Notes: generated from the letters alone by a model not told the origin. A DNA stretch of 64,000 nucleotides from Desulfotomaculum sp. (GCA_003485325.1 DMZI01000035.1:3487-67486); one strand, 5' to 3'; shown: positions 39,993 through 49,443, counted from the stretch's first letter. Made by a program: numbers and translations.

Positions 39993-40841
39993 TTAATTGT
40001 CCCCTTTCATTCTGGCAAGAAAGTAACCGGAAAATAATCTTGTTAAAAGATTAATCAGGATTATTATAATTATTAGAATTATACTTGTCCCCATAGCCTG
40101 TCTGATAAGTAGTTCCCTGTCCCCCGGCATTTCAGTCACTAAAAGATATAAGTGAAGCGCCAAGGTTCTTCCGCCATGGAACAATGAACCTGGCGTAAGC
40201 ATACTTAATCCGAGAGTCGCATATAGACAGGCTGTTTCCCCAATAACACGGCCGACACAGAGTATGACTGCAGTTATAATTCCAGGTAAAGCTGTAGGCA
40301 GAATAACTTTGGTAATTGTCTGCCACTTTGTTGCGCCAAGAGCAAGGCTTGCTTCCATGTGAAAAGGGGGTACAGCTCTGATTGCTTCTTCTGATGCCAG
40401 GATCATAGTAGGCAGAACAAGGCAAGCCATAGTTAAGGCGCCTGCAAGCAAGCATTGTGTACCGAGTAATACAATTACAAAAAGGGCCATGCCAAAAAGT
40501 CCAAAAATAATTGAAGGCACGCCAGCAAGGGTTTCAATACCATAGCGGACAAATTCGCTGAACCTGCCTTTCGGAGCGTATAAGGAAAGGTAGATAGCAG
40601 TGCCCAGGCCAAGGGGAACCGCTAAGGCAAGGGTTAAAAGAACAATATATAAGGTGCAGACTATTGCTGAAAATATTCCTCCTTCAGGGATTGAATTATT
40701 AATAAAGCTCCAAGAGATTGCTGATAAACCATGGTAAAAAATAAAACCAATCAGGATGGTAAGTATTAATAAAACGATTAAACCGGATAACCAGGTTAAT
40801 AACCAGGCAATCTTTTGAGCCGTTTTTGGAGAAATTATCAT
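39993..40841 (-). CDS. pstA: Phosphate ABC transporter permease PstA
   Basis: 282 aa, six transmembrane helices. The EAA loop is visible (EEAIRAVPPFHMEASLALGA, TKWQTITKVILPTALPGI). It forms the membrane channel with PstC for high-affinity phosphate uptake. It overlaps pstC by 4 nt (ATGA). The usual next gene pstB (ATPase) is absent; a Cys-rich ORF and repeats follow instead. Confidence 0.94.
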   Translation of the reverse strand: MIISPKTAQKIAWLLTWLSGLIVLLILTILIGFIFYHGLSAISWSFINNSIPEGGIFSAIVCTLYIVLLTLALAVPLGLGTAIYLSLYAPKGRFSEFVRYGIETLAGVPSIIFGLFGMALFVIVLLGTQCLLAGALTMACLVLPTMILASEEAIRAVPPFHMEASLALGATKWQTITKVILPTALPGIITAVILCVGRVIGETACLYATLGLSMLTPGSLFHGGRTLALHLYLLVTEMPGDRELLIRQAMGTSIILIIIIILINLLTRLFSGYFLARMKGDN

Positions 40842-41695
40842 GAAGTTTTTCTCCTTATTAAGAAGGCAATGCTGTTAAAAACCAGGATGAAAATGACAAG
40901 TACAATTCCAACTGCAAACAAAGCGCTTAAATGTAAGCTTCCCAACGCGGACTCAAGTATCTGTCCAACTATATGGGAAGTTAGGGTTCGCGAAGGGTCC
41001 AGGATTGATCCGGGTATGGCAAATGCATTACCTATCACCATATAAACAGCCATAGTCTCACCTATAGCCCTTGCCATTCCTAAAATAAAGGCAGCTGTAA
41101 TACCAGACCTTGCTGCAGGAAGAAGAACCATCCAAATAGCCTGCCACTGAGTTGCGCCCAGGGCAAGGGCGGCTTCCTTGTAGGAAACTGGCACAGCGCG
41201 GAGGCTGTCTTCAGTAATAGTTACCATCGTTGGTAAAACCATGATTGTTAGTACGACTATGCCTGCTAAAAGGCTATAACCGCTGCCTCCAAGATGTCTT
41301 ATTAAAGGTACAAGCATAATCATTCCAACAAGCCCGTAAACGACTGAAGGAATACCAACAAGAACTTCTATGGCCTGCCTTAATAAAGAGCTTATCCTTC
41401 GCGGAGCTACTTCAGCAAGGAAGACTGCACAGGCAATGCTTAATGGCGTAGCTATAACAACCGTACCTAACATTGCCATGATTGAGCCAAAGATCAACGG
41501 TAAAATGCTGAACTTTTCCTCTTTTAAGCTCCATTCAGTTCCAAAAAGGAATTTTAATATACCTATTTTTGCAAAGGCGGGGAATCCTTCTTTGAAGATA
41601 AAGATAACAATAAGGAAAAGAATAAGAAGAGAGATGGCGGCACAAACCAAAACTATTTGTTTGGAGACATTATCCACAAAATAACGAGTAAGCAT
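40838..41695 (-). CDS. pstC: Phosphate ABC transporter permease PstC
   Basis: 285 aa, six helices. The N-terminal KEGFPAFAKIGILKFLFGTEWS and the EAA loop EDSLRAVPVSYKEAALALGA, TQWQAIWMVLLPAARSGITA are characteristic of PstC. RBS AGAAGG precedes the ATG. A Pho box and a -10 element lie 70-130 bp upstream. pstS, normally first in such operons, is not present between here and the transcarboxylase genes. Confidence 0.94.
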   Translation of the reverse strand: MLTRYFVDNVSKQIVLVCAAISLLILFLIVIFIFKEGFPAFAKIGILKFLFGTEWSLKEEKFSILPLIFGSIMAMLGTVVIATPLSIACAVFLAEVAPRRISSLLRQAIEVLVGIPSVVYGLVGMIMLVPLIRHLGGSGYSLLAGIVVLTIMVLPTMVTITEDSLRAVPVSYKEAALALGATQWQAIWMVLLPAARSGITAAFILGMARAIGETMAVYMVIGNAFAIPGSILDPSRTLTSHIVGQILESALGSLHLSALFAVGIVLVIFILVFNSIAFLIRRKTS

Positions 41696-41768
41696 GGATG
41701 TTCCTTCTGTAAGTTGATAGTAGTGGAAAATAAGTCCCTAGTTTGGCATTATTTTAGATGCTAACTTA

Positions 41769-41821
41769 AGTATAAGCAAACAGATTAAATTAAGGTTATG
41801 GTAATGTTAAGTTAATGTTAA
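41769..41821 (-). promoter_or_regulatory. PhoP box array and -10 element upstream of pstCA
   Basis: On the minus strand: TTAACA (41821-41816), TTAACA (41810-41805), ATAACC (41799-41794) and TTAATC (41788-41783), each separated by exactly 5 bp, then TATACT (41774-41769). Repeats of TT(A/C/T)ACA at 11-bp spacing are the Gram-positive PhoP binding site. Phosphate-starvation control of pstCA is therefore strongly suggested. Confidence 0.85.
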
Positions 41822-41948
41822 GTTTTCTGAAGAGAATATACAGGGGGAAGGTTCTTGTGTATTAATCAGCTGTTAGCGCACTTGTATGTATATCCCCTTG
41901 TATAACTAATAGCTATTTTCAGTAAAAAAATGTTGCCAAATGCTCAAT

Positions 41949-43343
41949 CTAAGCGGGATAGTAGTTCATATTTACATCGGCAAGTTCAAAATCAATTTTT
42001 GTCTTTCTTGAAAGACGTTCCTGCAAAAATTCCATAGCTGTTTCCGGGAACAGGGCTACAGAAAGAACATCTTCCTCTTTCTCCATGTATGGTATGGCTT
42101 CGCTGCGCGCAGCCGGCAGGCCGGGTTCCAACAAATCAGCCGGACGGCAGGAGATTGTTTTTTCCTGGCCGATTATTTGTTTTCGAACATCTTCGTTTAC
42201 TGGCGCCGGTGGTTGTCCGTAGTATCCAAGCATATATCTTTTAACTTCGCTTGTAACCAGAAGATAACGGCCAAAAAGAACATTGGAAACTGCCTGAGCC
42301 CCTATTATCTGGCTTGTTGGCGTGACCAGGGGCGGGTACCCAAAATCCTTCCTTACCAGCAGAAGTTCAACAAGTACTTCCGGAAGTCTGTGCAGGGCAT
42401 CCAGTCCGGAAAGCTGGGTAATGAAATTAGAAATCATTCCACCGGGTATCTGATAAACCATTACATTGGTATCAGAGCTTTTAGGGGAAACATCAAATTC
42501 GGAATATTTCTTGCGGACTTCCTTGAAGTACTCGGATATTTCATAAAGAAGTTCCAGATCAAAAGCAGTTTCATATGGAGTATCCTTTAAAGCGACAGCA
42601 ATTGTTTCTGTAGACGGGAGAGAACTTTGCATTGCCATTGTTGATATTGCGCAATCTATTACATCTACACCAGCTTCAATAGCTCGTAAATAGGCCATTG
42701 GGGCAAGCCCGCTGGAACAATGGCAGTGCAGCTGAAGAGGTATCTTTATCTTGGATTTCAAAATCCTGATTAAATCATATGCTGGTTGAGGCGCCAGGAG
42801 ACCGGCCATGTCTTTTATGCAAATGCTGTCGGCCCCCATATTTTCCAAAGTTTTAGCTACTTTGACATAATACTCGTTGTTGTGAAAAGGGCTTATCGTA
42901 TAAACAACAGTGCCCTGAGCATGGGCGCCTTCCTTTTTCACGGCTTCAACAGCCTTTTGCACGTTGCGGACATCGTTTAATGCGTCAAAGACACGAAAGA
43001 TATCTATACCATGAAATACGCTCATCTTGATGAATTCGTTTAGCACATCGTCGGGGTGATGCTTGTAGCCGACTAAATTTTGGCCTCGCAGAAGCATCTG
43101 TAAAGGTGTTTTAAGATGCTTCCGCAGGGCGCTTAATCTTTCCCAGGGATCTTCCTTGAGAAATCGCAGGCAGGAATCAAAAGTTGCCCCTCCCCATACT
43201 TCCAGGGAGTGGAAACCGGCCTGGTCCAGTTTTTCGCAGATAGGCAGCATATCTTCAAGACGCATTCTTGTTGCAAGTAATGATTGTTGACCATCACGCA
43301 GGGTTGTGTCTGTAATTTCCAAGCGGTGCATTTTTTTAGCCAA
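41949..43343 (-). CDS. Transcarboxylase 5S / oxaloacetate decarboxylase alpha-type carboxyltransferase
   Basis: 464 aa. An HMGL-like TIM barrel (ITDTTLRDGQQSLLATRM, EVWGGATFDSCLRFLKEDPW, LRGQNLVGY, catalytic Lys region SICIKDMAGLLAP, metal site LQLHCHCSSGLAPM) is followed by a conserved carboxylase helical domain. There is no C-terminal biotin domain, and the biotin carrier is a separate gene. It transfers carboxyl between carboxybiotin and pyruvate/oxaloacetate. With the 12S-type and biotin-carrier genes upstream and no Na+-pump beta subunit, transcarboxylase is the best reading. Confidence 0.9.
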   Translation of the reverse strand: MAKKMHRLEITDTTLRDGQQSLLATRMRLEDMLPICEKLDQAGFHSLEVWGGATFDSCLRFLKEDPWERLSALRKHLKTPLQMLLRGQNLVGYKHHPDDVLNEFIKMSVFHGIDIFRVFDALNDVRNVQKAVEAVKKEGAHAQGTVVYTISPFHNNEYYVKVAKTLENMGADSICIKDMAGLLAPQPAYDLIRILKSKIKIPLQLHCHCSSGLAPMAYLRAIEAGVDVIDCAISTMAMQSSLPSTETIAVALKDTPYETAFDLELLYEISEYFKEVRKKYSEFDVSPKSSDTNVMVYQIPGGMISNFITQLSGLDALHRLPEVLVELLLVRKDFGYPPLVTPTSQIIGAQAVSNVLFGRYLLVTSEVKRYMLGYYGQPPAPVNEDVRKQIIGQEKTISCRPADLLEPGLPAARSEAIPYMEKEEDVLSVALFPETAMEFLQERLSRKTKIDFELADVNMNYYPA

Positions 43344-43384
43344 GATTTAAGATCCCCCGGTTAATTTTAGATGTTTTTATAAAA

Positions 43385-43768
43385 CTATTCAATAATTACC
43401 AGTATGTCACCACCGGATACTTTCTGTCCTTTTTTAACAAGGATTTCCTTTACCGTACCATCATCCGTGGCATTAATTTCATTCTCCATTTTCATAGCTT
43501 CCAGAATTAAGAGAATATCTCCTTTTTTAACCTGATCACCTACATTAACTTTTATCCTGTTAATATTGCCAGGCATAGGAGAAGTGACAATTCCGCGTTT
43601 CAAACTGCCAGGCGTTCTTTTTGAATGAAAAACATTCTGTGGAAGTTCAGTAATGGAGGGTTGCTGCAATACTGGCTGCAGACTGACAATTTGACTTTTA
43701 GACGGGCTTATTTCTTCAACTTCTACTTCGAAAACCTCACCATTTACAGTTACTTTAAACTTTTTCAT
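43385..43768 (-). CDS. Biotin carboxyl carrier protein (1.3S-type)
   Basis: 127 aa. An N-terminal segment with an OadA/1.3S-like start (KFKVTVNGEVFEVEVEEI), a Pro-rich hinge, and a C-terminal biotinyl domain with LEAMKMENEI, the Lys being the biotin site (about residue 92). It shuttles CO2 between the 12S and 5S subunits. RBS GGGGATGATATG-type context at the ATG. It lies 41 nt before the 5S gene. Confidence 0.93.
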   Translation of the reverse strand: MKKFKVTVNGEVFEVEVEEISPSKSQIVSLQPVLQQPSITELPQNVFHSKRTPGSLKRGIVTSPMPGNINRIKVNVGDQVKKGDILLILEAMKMENEINATDDGTVKEILVKKGQKVSGGDILVIIE

Positions 43769-43796
43769 ATCATCCCCCCTAGGGAAATACTTTGGT

Positions 43797-43997
43797 TTAA
43801 AAATATCTCGGCCCGGATAACCTGCTTCGCATTAATTCACTTAAGCCGGCCATTTTCCAGGGTGTTGGAACCGTCTGTTTTCGTTTTCCAGGATTATAAT
43901 CTTCATTTATAAGAAGACCACCTGCAATCAGGGCTGCTGTAACTGCAGCGACAATTTCAGGTCTTGCTTCTTTAGATATTCCCTTTAATTGATTCAA
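43797..43997 (-). CDS. Small decarboxylase/transcarboxylase accessory protein (MmdE/OadG C-terminal-like)
   Basis: 66 aa. ARPEIVAAVTAALIAGGLLI, then PWKMAGLSELMRSR. The end recalls the PAWALAGRQELMxSR tail of OadG/MmdD and the small MmdE subunit, which stabilise biotin-dependent carboxyltransferase complexes. It has no complete transmembrane anchor. Its position between the 12S and biotin-carrier genes supports the assignment, though the protein is short and the match only by motif. Confidence 0.65.
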   Translation of the reverse strand: MNQLKGISKEARPEIVAAVTAALIAGGLLINEDYNPGKRKQTVPTPWKMAGLSELMRSRLSGPRYF

Positions 43998-44011
43998 TTC
44001 TTTCTCCCTCT

Positions 44012-45541
44012 TTATAGCGTAATATTGCCGTGTTTTTTCTGGGGCCTTGTTTCTCTTTTGTTTGAAAAAGCCTTTAGCGAAGCTATGATTTTATACCTGG
44101 TCTGTCTGGGATCAATTACGTCGTCCACATAACCTTTTGCACATGAAATGTACGGGTTGGCAAATTTGGCGCGATACTCCGCCTCAAGTTTTTCGCGCGT
44201 TTCCTGCGGGTTTTCAGATTTAGAAATTTCATTGTAATAAATGATATTAACTGCTCCTTCAGGGCCCATTACGGCGACTTCTGCGGTTGGCCAGGCAAAT
44301 ATTGCGTCAGCCCGCAAGGAACTGCTGCCCATGGCTATATAGGCTCCGCCATAGGCTTTTCGTAAAATTACAGTAATTTTAGGCACTGTGGCTTCCGAAT
44401 AAGCATATAGTATTTTTGCCCCGTGCCGTATAATACCGCCATATTCCTGCGCAAATCCGGGCAAATAACCTGGAACATCCATTAAAGTTACGACAGGTAT
44501 ATTAAAACAGTCACAGAAACGGACAAATCTGGCTATTTTACTCGACGCGTTAATATCCAGGCAACCGGCCAGATAAGTAGGCTGGTTGGCAACAATACCC
44601 GCTGTGCGTCCGTCAAAACGGGCAAAGCCTACCACAGCGTTTGGCGCATATAAGGCTTGTACTTCAAGGAGTTCTCCGGCGTCAACAATGAGTTCGATTA
44701 CTCTCCTGACATCATAAGACAGATGTGGTTCTTCAGGTACAATATTAAGCAACTCTTCCTGGTTTCCAACAGGTTCACGGGAATCATACTGTGGAGGTTC
44801 TTCTAAATTATTGGATGGCAAGTAGCTCAATAATTTGCTGAGGAGAATCACGCATGCCTCCTCGGATTCCACTATAAAATGAGCAACTCCGCTAATTTGA
44901 TTATGTGTTAATGCGCCGCCTAAATCTTCCATGCTGACTTCGGCCCCTGTAACGGCTTTGATAACCTGTGGGCCTGTAATAAACATCCGGCCAATATCTT
45001 TCACCATAATGATAAAATCAGTCAGGGCTGGTGAATATACCGCCCCGCCGGCGCAAGGGCCCATGATCACTGATATTTGAGGGATAACCCCCGAAGCTAT
45101 TGTGTTGCGATACAAAATCTGCCCGTATCCGTCAAGAGCGTCGATTCCTTCCTGGATACGCGCTCCACCAGAGTCATTAAAGCCAATTACAGGCGCTCCT
45201 GTTTTTGTGGCCAGGTCCAGTACTTTACTGATTTTTGCAGCATGGATTTTGCCAAGTGAACCGCCGGTAACTGTAAAATCCTGAGCGAAGACAAATATTT
45301 TTTGGCCATTAACTGTACCATAGCCTGTTACTACACCCTCTCCCGGGTGTTCAAGATTTGATATGTCCTCATTTCCTGCAAAAGTATTGATTTCAACAAA
45401 GGATCCGGGTTCTAACAAAAGATCAATACGCTCGCGTGCAGTTTTTTTACCAGCTTCATGTTGTTTATCTATACGGGTCTTTCCGCCCCCGGCTTCTATT
45501 TTTTCGCGATAGCTTTTTAGCTGCTCCAGTTTTTTCTGCAC
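44012..45541 (-). CDS. Methylmalonyl-CoA carboxyltransferase 12S subunit / MmdA-type
   Basis: 509 aa, carboxyltransferase family (crotonase-like twin domains). Seen: KKTARERIDLLLEPGSFVEI, the oxyanion loop NDSGGARIQEG, PCAGGAVYSPALTDF, second-domain LMDVPGYLPGFAQEYGGIIR and AYGGAYIAMGS, and VAVMGPEGAVNII. It removes CO2 from (S)-methylmalonyl-CoA onto biotin, or the reverse. Start GTG 45541. First gene of the four-gene operon and divergent from lexA. In propionate-metabolising Firmicutes this reaction links succinate/methylmalonyl-CoA to propionyl-CoA. Confidence 0.92.
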   Translation of the reverse strand: MQKKLEQLKSYREKIEAGGGKTRIDKQHEAGKKTARERIDLLLEPGSFVEINTFAGNEDISNLEHPGEGVVTGYGTVNGQKIFVFAQDFTVTGGSLGKIHAAKISKVLDLATKTGAPVIGFNDSGGARIQEGIDALDGYGQILYRNTIASGVIPQISVIMGPCAGGAVYSPALTDFIIMVKDIGRMFITGPQVIKAVTGAEVSMEDLGGALTHNQISGVAHFIVESEEACVILLSKLLSYLPSNNLEEPPQYDSREPVGNQEELLNIVPEEPHLSYDVRRVIELIVDAGELLEVQALYAPNAVVGFARFDGRTAGIVANQPTYLAGCLDINASSKIARFVRFCDCFNIPVVTLMDVPGYLPGFAQEYGGIIRHGAKILYAYSEATVPKITVILRKAYGGAYIAMGSSSLRADAIFAWPTAEVAVMGPEGAVNIIYYNEISKSENPQETREKLEAEYRAKFANPYISCAKGYVDDVIDPRQTRYKIIASLKAFSNKRETRPQKKHGNITL

Positions 45542-45783
45542 GTTTAGGACTTAACCTCCTTTTTATAAGCAAGCAAAGAAACTGTTATAAGAATTTATCA
45601 CTTGTGTTAACTGGCAAATACTGTATTAAAGGGAATTAGCTTAAAATGTTTCACCATTTATCGTATAAATCCTTCCTGGATGCAAAAAATTTCTTTTTAT
45701 GTTTTTAAAATACTATCTTATGTATTATAATTAAAATAATTACCAATTAAAAATTTATACTACAAGAAAGGGGTATTTGTGCC

Positions 45784-46395
45784 TTGTTATCTCAACTTAC
45801 CCCGCGTGAGCAACAAATACTTGACGTTATAAAAAAGATAATTCAAATCAAGGGGTATCCTCCGTCCGTCAGGGAAATCGGCCAGCTTGTCGGCCTGAAC
45901 TCAAGTTCTACAGTACATGGATACTTGCAGCGCCTTGAGCAAAAAGGTTTTTTGCACCGTGATTCAAACAAACCCCGTGCCATGGAACTTATGGGCTCCT
46001 TGCCCGGGTTCCGGAATACTAATGTCCATTATGTGCCAGTTTTGGGCAGGGTTCCTGCTGGCGATCCTTTTCTGGCTGTCGAAAACCTGGAGGAAGTCAT
46101 GCCTGTTCCGGTTGATTTAACGGGCCAGGGCGATTTTTTCCTCCTCAGGGTCCATGGAGAAAGCATGATCAAATCGGGTATTCTGGATGGGGACCTGGTA
46201 GTCGTCCGCCGCCAGCAGACAGCTGATAATGGTGATATTATCGTTGCCTTGCTTGGTGATGAAGTTACCGTAAAACGTTTTTTTCTGGAGGATGATCATG
46301 TCCGGCTTCAACCCGAAAACGATTTGCTGTCCCCTATCATTGTTAAAAATATTAATATATTAGGTAAAGTAACAGCCCTTCTGAGAAAACTATAA
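45784..46395 (+). CDS. lexA: LexA repressor
   Basis: 203 aa. An N-terminal winged helix (TPREQQILDVIKKIIQIKGY, PPSVREIGQLVGLNSSSTVH) is followed by a self-cleavage site Ala-Gly in GRVPAGDPFLA (about residue 85), catalytic Ser in RVHGESMIKSG (about 122) and Lys in EVTVKRFF (about 160). It represses SOS genes until RecA filaments trigger autocleavage. Start TTG 45784 behind AAGGGG. No GAAC-N4-GTTC box can be seen upstream. It converges with, and overlaps by 6 bp, the gene on the other strand. Confidence 0.95.
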   Translation: MLSQLTPREQQILDVIKKIIQIKGYPPSVREIGQLVGLNSSSTVHGYLQRLEQKGFLHRDSNKPRAMELMGSLPGFRNTNVHYVPVLGRVPAGDPFLAVENLEEVMPVPVDLTGQGDFFLLRVHGESMIKSGILDGDLVVVRRQQTADNGDIIVALLGDEVTVKRFFLEDDHVRLQPENDLLSPIIVKNINILGKVTALLRKL

Positions 46396-47664
46396 TTTTG
46401 CCTTTCCGGAATTCTTTGTTTCCTGCTTTACATTAAGCACCTTCCCGGCTGCGTTTAATGCAGCTATCTTAACATATTCTTTCGATAAACCACCCTGAAC
46501 GTAAACAATATATGGTTCCCGAAGAGGCGCATCAGCGCTGAATTCTGATGATGCCCCCTGGACAAAGGTTCCGGCAGCCATAATTACTTTATCTTGATAA
46601 CCAGGCAGGTTTGATGGCTCCGGGCGCACATAAGAGTCTACCGGCGAGGCTTCCTGTATACCAATGCAGAAGGCTTGTACGCGTTCTGGCGCCCCAAGAT
46701 AGATACGCTGTACTATATCGGTTCGGGGTTCATCATAAGATGGAGAAACAGCAAAGCCTAACCTTTCAAAGAAACGGGCGGTGAAAATTGCGCCTTTCAG
46801 CGATTCCGCCACAGTATGCGGCGCCAGGTACAGCCCCTGATACAATAGCCGTTGAAAATCAAGTGACGGACCTGCTTCCCTGCCTATACCGGGTGCTGAC
46901 CACCTACCTGCAGCCATTTCTACGAGGTCCCTGCGCCCTGTTATATACCCCCCGCTGGGAGCCAATCCACCGCCGGGGTTTTTGATCAGTGAACCCGCCG
47001 TTAAATCAGCGCCTGCCGCAGGTGGTTCAATTTCCTCAACAAATTCTCCGTAACAGTTGTCAACGCATGTAATTATACCCGGGTGCCGGTTCTTAAGGAA
47101 TAAAATCAGCTCTTTTAAGTCTTCAATTTTTAAGGAACGATGGTTTGAATATCCTGAGGAGCGCTGTATTAAAAGCACCTTTGTTCGCGGATTAATCGCT
47201 TTAGTTATAGAGTTCCAATCAAATTCTCCGTCCCCGATAAGTTCTACCTGGCGGTAAGCGACGCCAAGATCCTTAAGGCTTCCTTTAGCGCAGCCTTTTA
47301 TCCCGATAATTTCCTGGAGTGTGTCGTAAAGAGGGCCCTGAACAGATAAAAGTTCATCGCCCGGGCGCAGGACTCCAAAAAGGCAAATCGCTATTGCATG
47401 AGTACCGCTTACTATTTGTCCTCTGACCAAAGCATCTTCCGAACCAAAGATCATGGCGTAAAGCTTTTCTAAAGTTGAACGCCCCTGGTCGCCATAACCA
47501 TAACCTGTTGTACCGCGTAAATGAAAATCACTTACTCTTAAATTTCGAAAAGCTTCCAATACCCGGGAATGATTTATACCCGCTTTTCTGTCGACCTCAC
47601 GGTATAATGGTTGAATCTCTTCTTCAACTTCTTTGACAAGGCCTGTCAGATCCCTATATCCCAT
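46390..47664 (-). CDS. Aluminum-resistance / methionine gamma-lyase family PLP protein
   Basis: 424 aa. PLP-dependent Cys/Met-metabolism fold: RGTTGYGYGDQGRSTLEKLY, GQIVSGTHAIAICLFGVLRP, VDNCYGEFVEEIEP, and the PLP Lys in AGSLIKNPGGGLAPSGGYI (about residue 225). Proteins of this family are often called 'aluminum resistance protein' or 'methionine gamma-lyase family protein'; the physiological reaction is not settled. The start overlaps the SpoVK-like gene by 19 nt. A sulfur amino-acid role would suit the SAH/MTA recycling genes nearby (inference). Confidence 0.85.
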   Translation of the reverse strand: MGYRDLTGLVKEVEEEIQPLYREVDRKAGINHSRVLEAFRNLRVSDFHLRGTTGYGYGDQGRSTLEKLYAMIFGSEDALVRGQIVSGTHAIAICLFGVLRPGDELLSVQGPLYDTLQEIIGIKGCAKGSLKDLGVAYRQVELIGDGEFDWNSITKAINPRTKVLLIQRSSGYSNHRSLKIEDLKELILFLKNRHPGIITCVDNCYGEFVEEIEPPAAGADLTAGSLIKNPGGGLAPSGGYITGRRDLVEMAAGRWSAPGIGREAGPSLDFQRLLYQGLYLAPHTVAESLKGAIFTARFFERLGFAVSPSYDEPRTDIVQRIYLGAPERVQAFCIGIQEASPVDSYVRPEPSNLPGYQDKVIMAAGTFVQGASSEFSADAPLREPYIVYVQGGLSKEYVKIAALNAAGKVLNVKQETKNSGKAKL

Positions 47665-48569
47665 AAACTGTTTCTCCCTGTTTCATCTAAATGCTGCAGG
47701 CCTTGATAGATATCTTCCCTGGATATAGTCATAAGTTCCTCACGGTTGGTTTTTTGTTTCTTGATCAATCGGACAGCTTGCTGCCGAATGGTTTTTTCAA
47801 TTAAATTTCGCACCAGACGGGCATTGCCGTTATGATTACCTGCAGCAGCCTGTTGTTCTAAAATTGACTTGAGACCCATTTTAGCCTCGGCGGAAAGCAT
47901 GTATTGTCTCTGATTCAGCATCAGGTCGGCTATGGCCAGCAGTTCCTCAATAGAGTAATCTGGAAAAGATATCAGGATAGGGAATCGTGACTTAAGACCG
48001 GGATTGCTTTTAATAAACCAGTCCATTTCCCGTTTGTATCCGGCCAGAATTAAAATTAAGCTATCTTTATATTCTTCCATACCTTTAACCAGTACATCTA
48101 TAGCTTCTTTGCCAAAGTCTTTTTCACCGCCCCTGGCTAAAGAATAAGCCTCATCTATAAACAGGACGCCTTCCAGGGCTTTTTTCAGCTGGGTCCGGGT
48201 TTTCTGGGCGGTATGTCCGATATATTCACCAACCAGGTCCGCCCTTTCTACTTCAATAAGGTGCCCTTTTGGAAGCACACCCATTTCCTTGAAAAGCCTG
48301 CCGATAATTCTGGCTACAGTCGTTTTTCCAGTACCCGGATTTCCTTTAAAAATCATATGCAGCGCCTGAGGTTCGGTTGGAAGCTTCTCCTTTTGTCTCC
48401 TTTTCTGAATCTCTACAAAGGCATATATCTCTGCAACCAGCCTTTTTATTTCCTGTAATCCGACTAAAGAATCCAACTCGGTTAATATTTGTCCAATATT
48501 GGAAAGGGTGCAATCCGAATTTTCAGGCTTTTTTTTGCCGTTATTCTGCCACAGCCTAATCCTTATCAA
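47646..48569 (-). CDS. AAA+ ATPase of the SpoVK/CbbX type
   Basis: 307 aa. Walker A GNPGTGKTTVARIIGRLF (about residue 75), Walker B VLFIDEAYSLARGG (about 138), sensor and arginine-finger regions (ILAGYKREMDWFIKSNPGLK, SRFPILISFPDY). This is the SpoVK (stage V sporulation protein K) branch of the CbbX family. The target is unknown. Start TTG 48569 lies 7 nt after AGAGGTG. Confidence 0.88.
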   Translation of the reverse strand: MIRIRLWQNNGKKKPENSDCTLSNIGQILTELDSLVGLQEIKRLVAEIYAFVEIQKRRQKEKLPTEPQALHMIFKGNPGTGKTTVARIIGRLFKEMGVLPKGHLIEVERADLVGEYIGHTAQKTRTQLKKALEGVLFIDEAYSLARGGEKDFGKEAIDVLVKGMEEYKDSLILILAGYKREMDWFIKSNPGLKSRFPILISFPDYSIEELLAIADLMLNQRQYMLSAEAKMGLKSILEQQAAAGNHNGNARLVRNLIEKTIRQQAVRLIKKQKTNREELMTISREDIYQGLQHLDETGRNSLWDIGI

Positions 48570-48648
48570 TGCAAGTCACCTCTTTGGCTGCCTTATTTTA
48601 AATATACGTCAGAAGGTAACTTGCCTGACCATAAAAGTTTAAGATGAA

Positions 48649-49443
48649 TTAAAACCTGGCTGTAAGCAGCGATTCCTCACATGAGCAGTTTCTTCTGCTT
48701 GTTATTGCTTCAATAGCCGCGTATAACAAAGTTCTAAGCCGATCGTTGTTTTCATTAAAAACTTTAAAAACTTCTTCATGGCTTACCGGGTTAATAAACT
48801 CTTCCCCTTCCAGACCCACGTCATAATCGGTAATTAAAGATATATTTACATAACAGATTCCCAGTTCACGGGCCAATATAGTTTCGGGATATTGTGTCAT
48901 GTTAATTACTTCCCAGCCCATTTTCGTAAACCACCGGCTTTCCGACCGGGTTGAAAAGCGGGGCCCCTGGATGACGACTACGGTTCCCTGCTCATGAAGT
49001 GAAAAACCCAGTTCCTTACACTTATTGATGACAAGCTTGCGCATTTCAGGGCAGTAGGGATCAGCTGCGCTTATATGGGTTGTAATGGGGCCATCATAAA
49101 AAGTATCCCCCCTACCCCATGTCCTGTCCACGAACTGATCACAGATTACAAAACTACCTCTTCTAACATGAGCTTGAAGGCTCCCCGCCGCACAAGGCCC
49201 GAATATCCTGTTTACGCCCAACTTGGACATTGCATAGACATTAGCCCTGTAGTTGATCATGTGGGGCGGTATGGTATGTTCCTTTCCATGCCGCGGTAAA
49301 AAGGCAATCCGTTTGCCTTTAAAATCAGCGATGGCTATCTTATCGCTAGGCGGTCCATAAGGTGTTTCGATTTTATATTCCTTCACGTTATCAAGAAAAC
49401 GGTAAAAACCAGAACCTCCAAAAATACCTATTTCGGCCTCCAT
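48649..49443 (-). CDS. mtnP: S-methyl-5'-thioadenosine phosphorylase
   Basis: 264 aa. Phosphorolyses MTA to adenine and 5-methylthioribose-1-phosphate. Seen: IGIFGGSGFYRFL (phosphate site), LPRHGKEHTIPPHMINYRAN, GPRFSTRSESRWF, NMTQYPE and, in the base-recognition loop, LITDYDVG. The TDYD Asp residues are those that select 6-aminopurines. The frame extends to 49458, but ATG 49443 has GAGGTG at proper spacing. It is followed on the same strand by the SpoVK-like ATPase and preceded by apt, which would salvage the released adenine. Confidence 0.93.
   Translation of the reverse strand: MEAEIGIFGGSGFYRFLDNVKEYKIETPYGPPSDKIAIADFKGKRIAFLPRHGKEHTIPPHMINYRANVYAMSKLGVNRIFGPCAAGSLQAHVRRGSFVICDQFVDRTWGRGDTFYDGPITTHISAADPYCPEMRKLVINKCKELGFSLHEQGTVVVIQGPRFSTRSESRWFTKMGWEVINMTQYPETILARELGICYVNISLITDYDVGLEGEEFINPVSHEEVFKVFNENNDRLRTLLYAAIEAITSRRNCSCEESLLTARF

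Noticed and set aside
45642..45783. Search for a LexA operator before lexA
   Set aside because: No GAAC-N4-GTTC or close variant is present, so autoregulation is not claimed.
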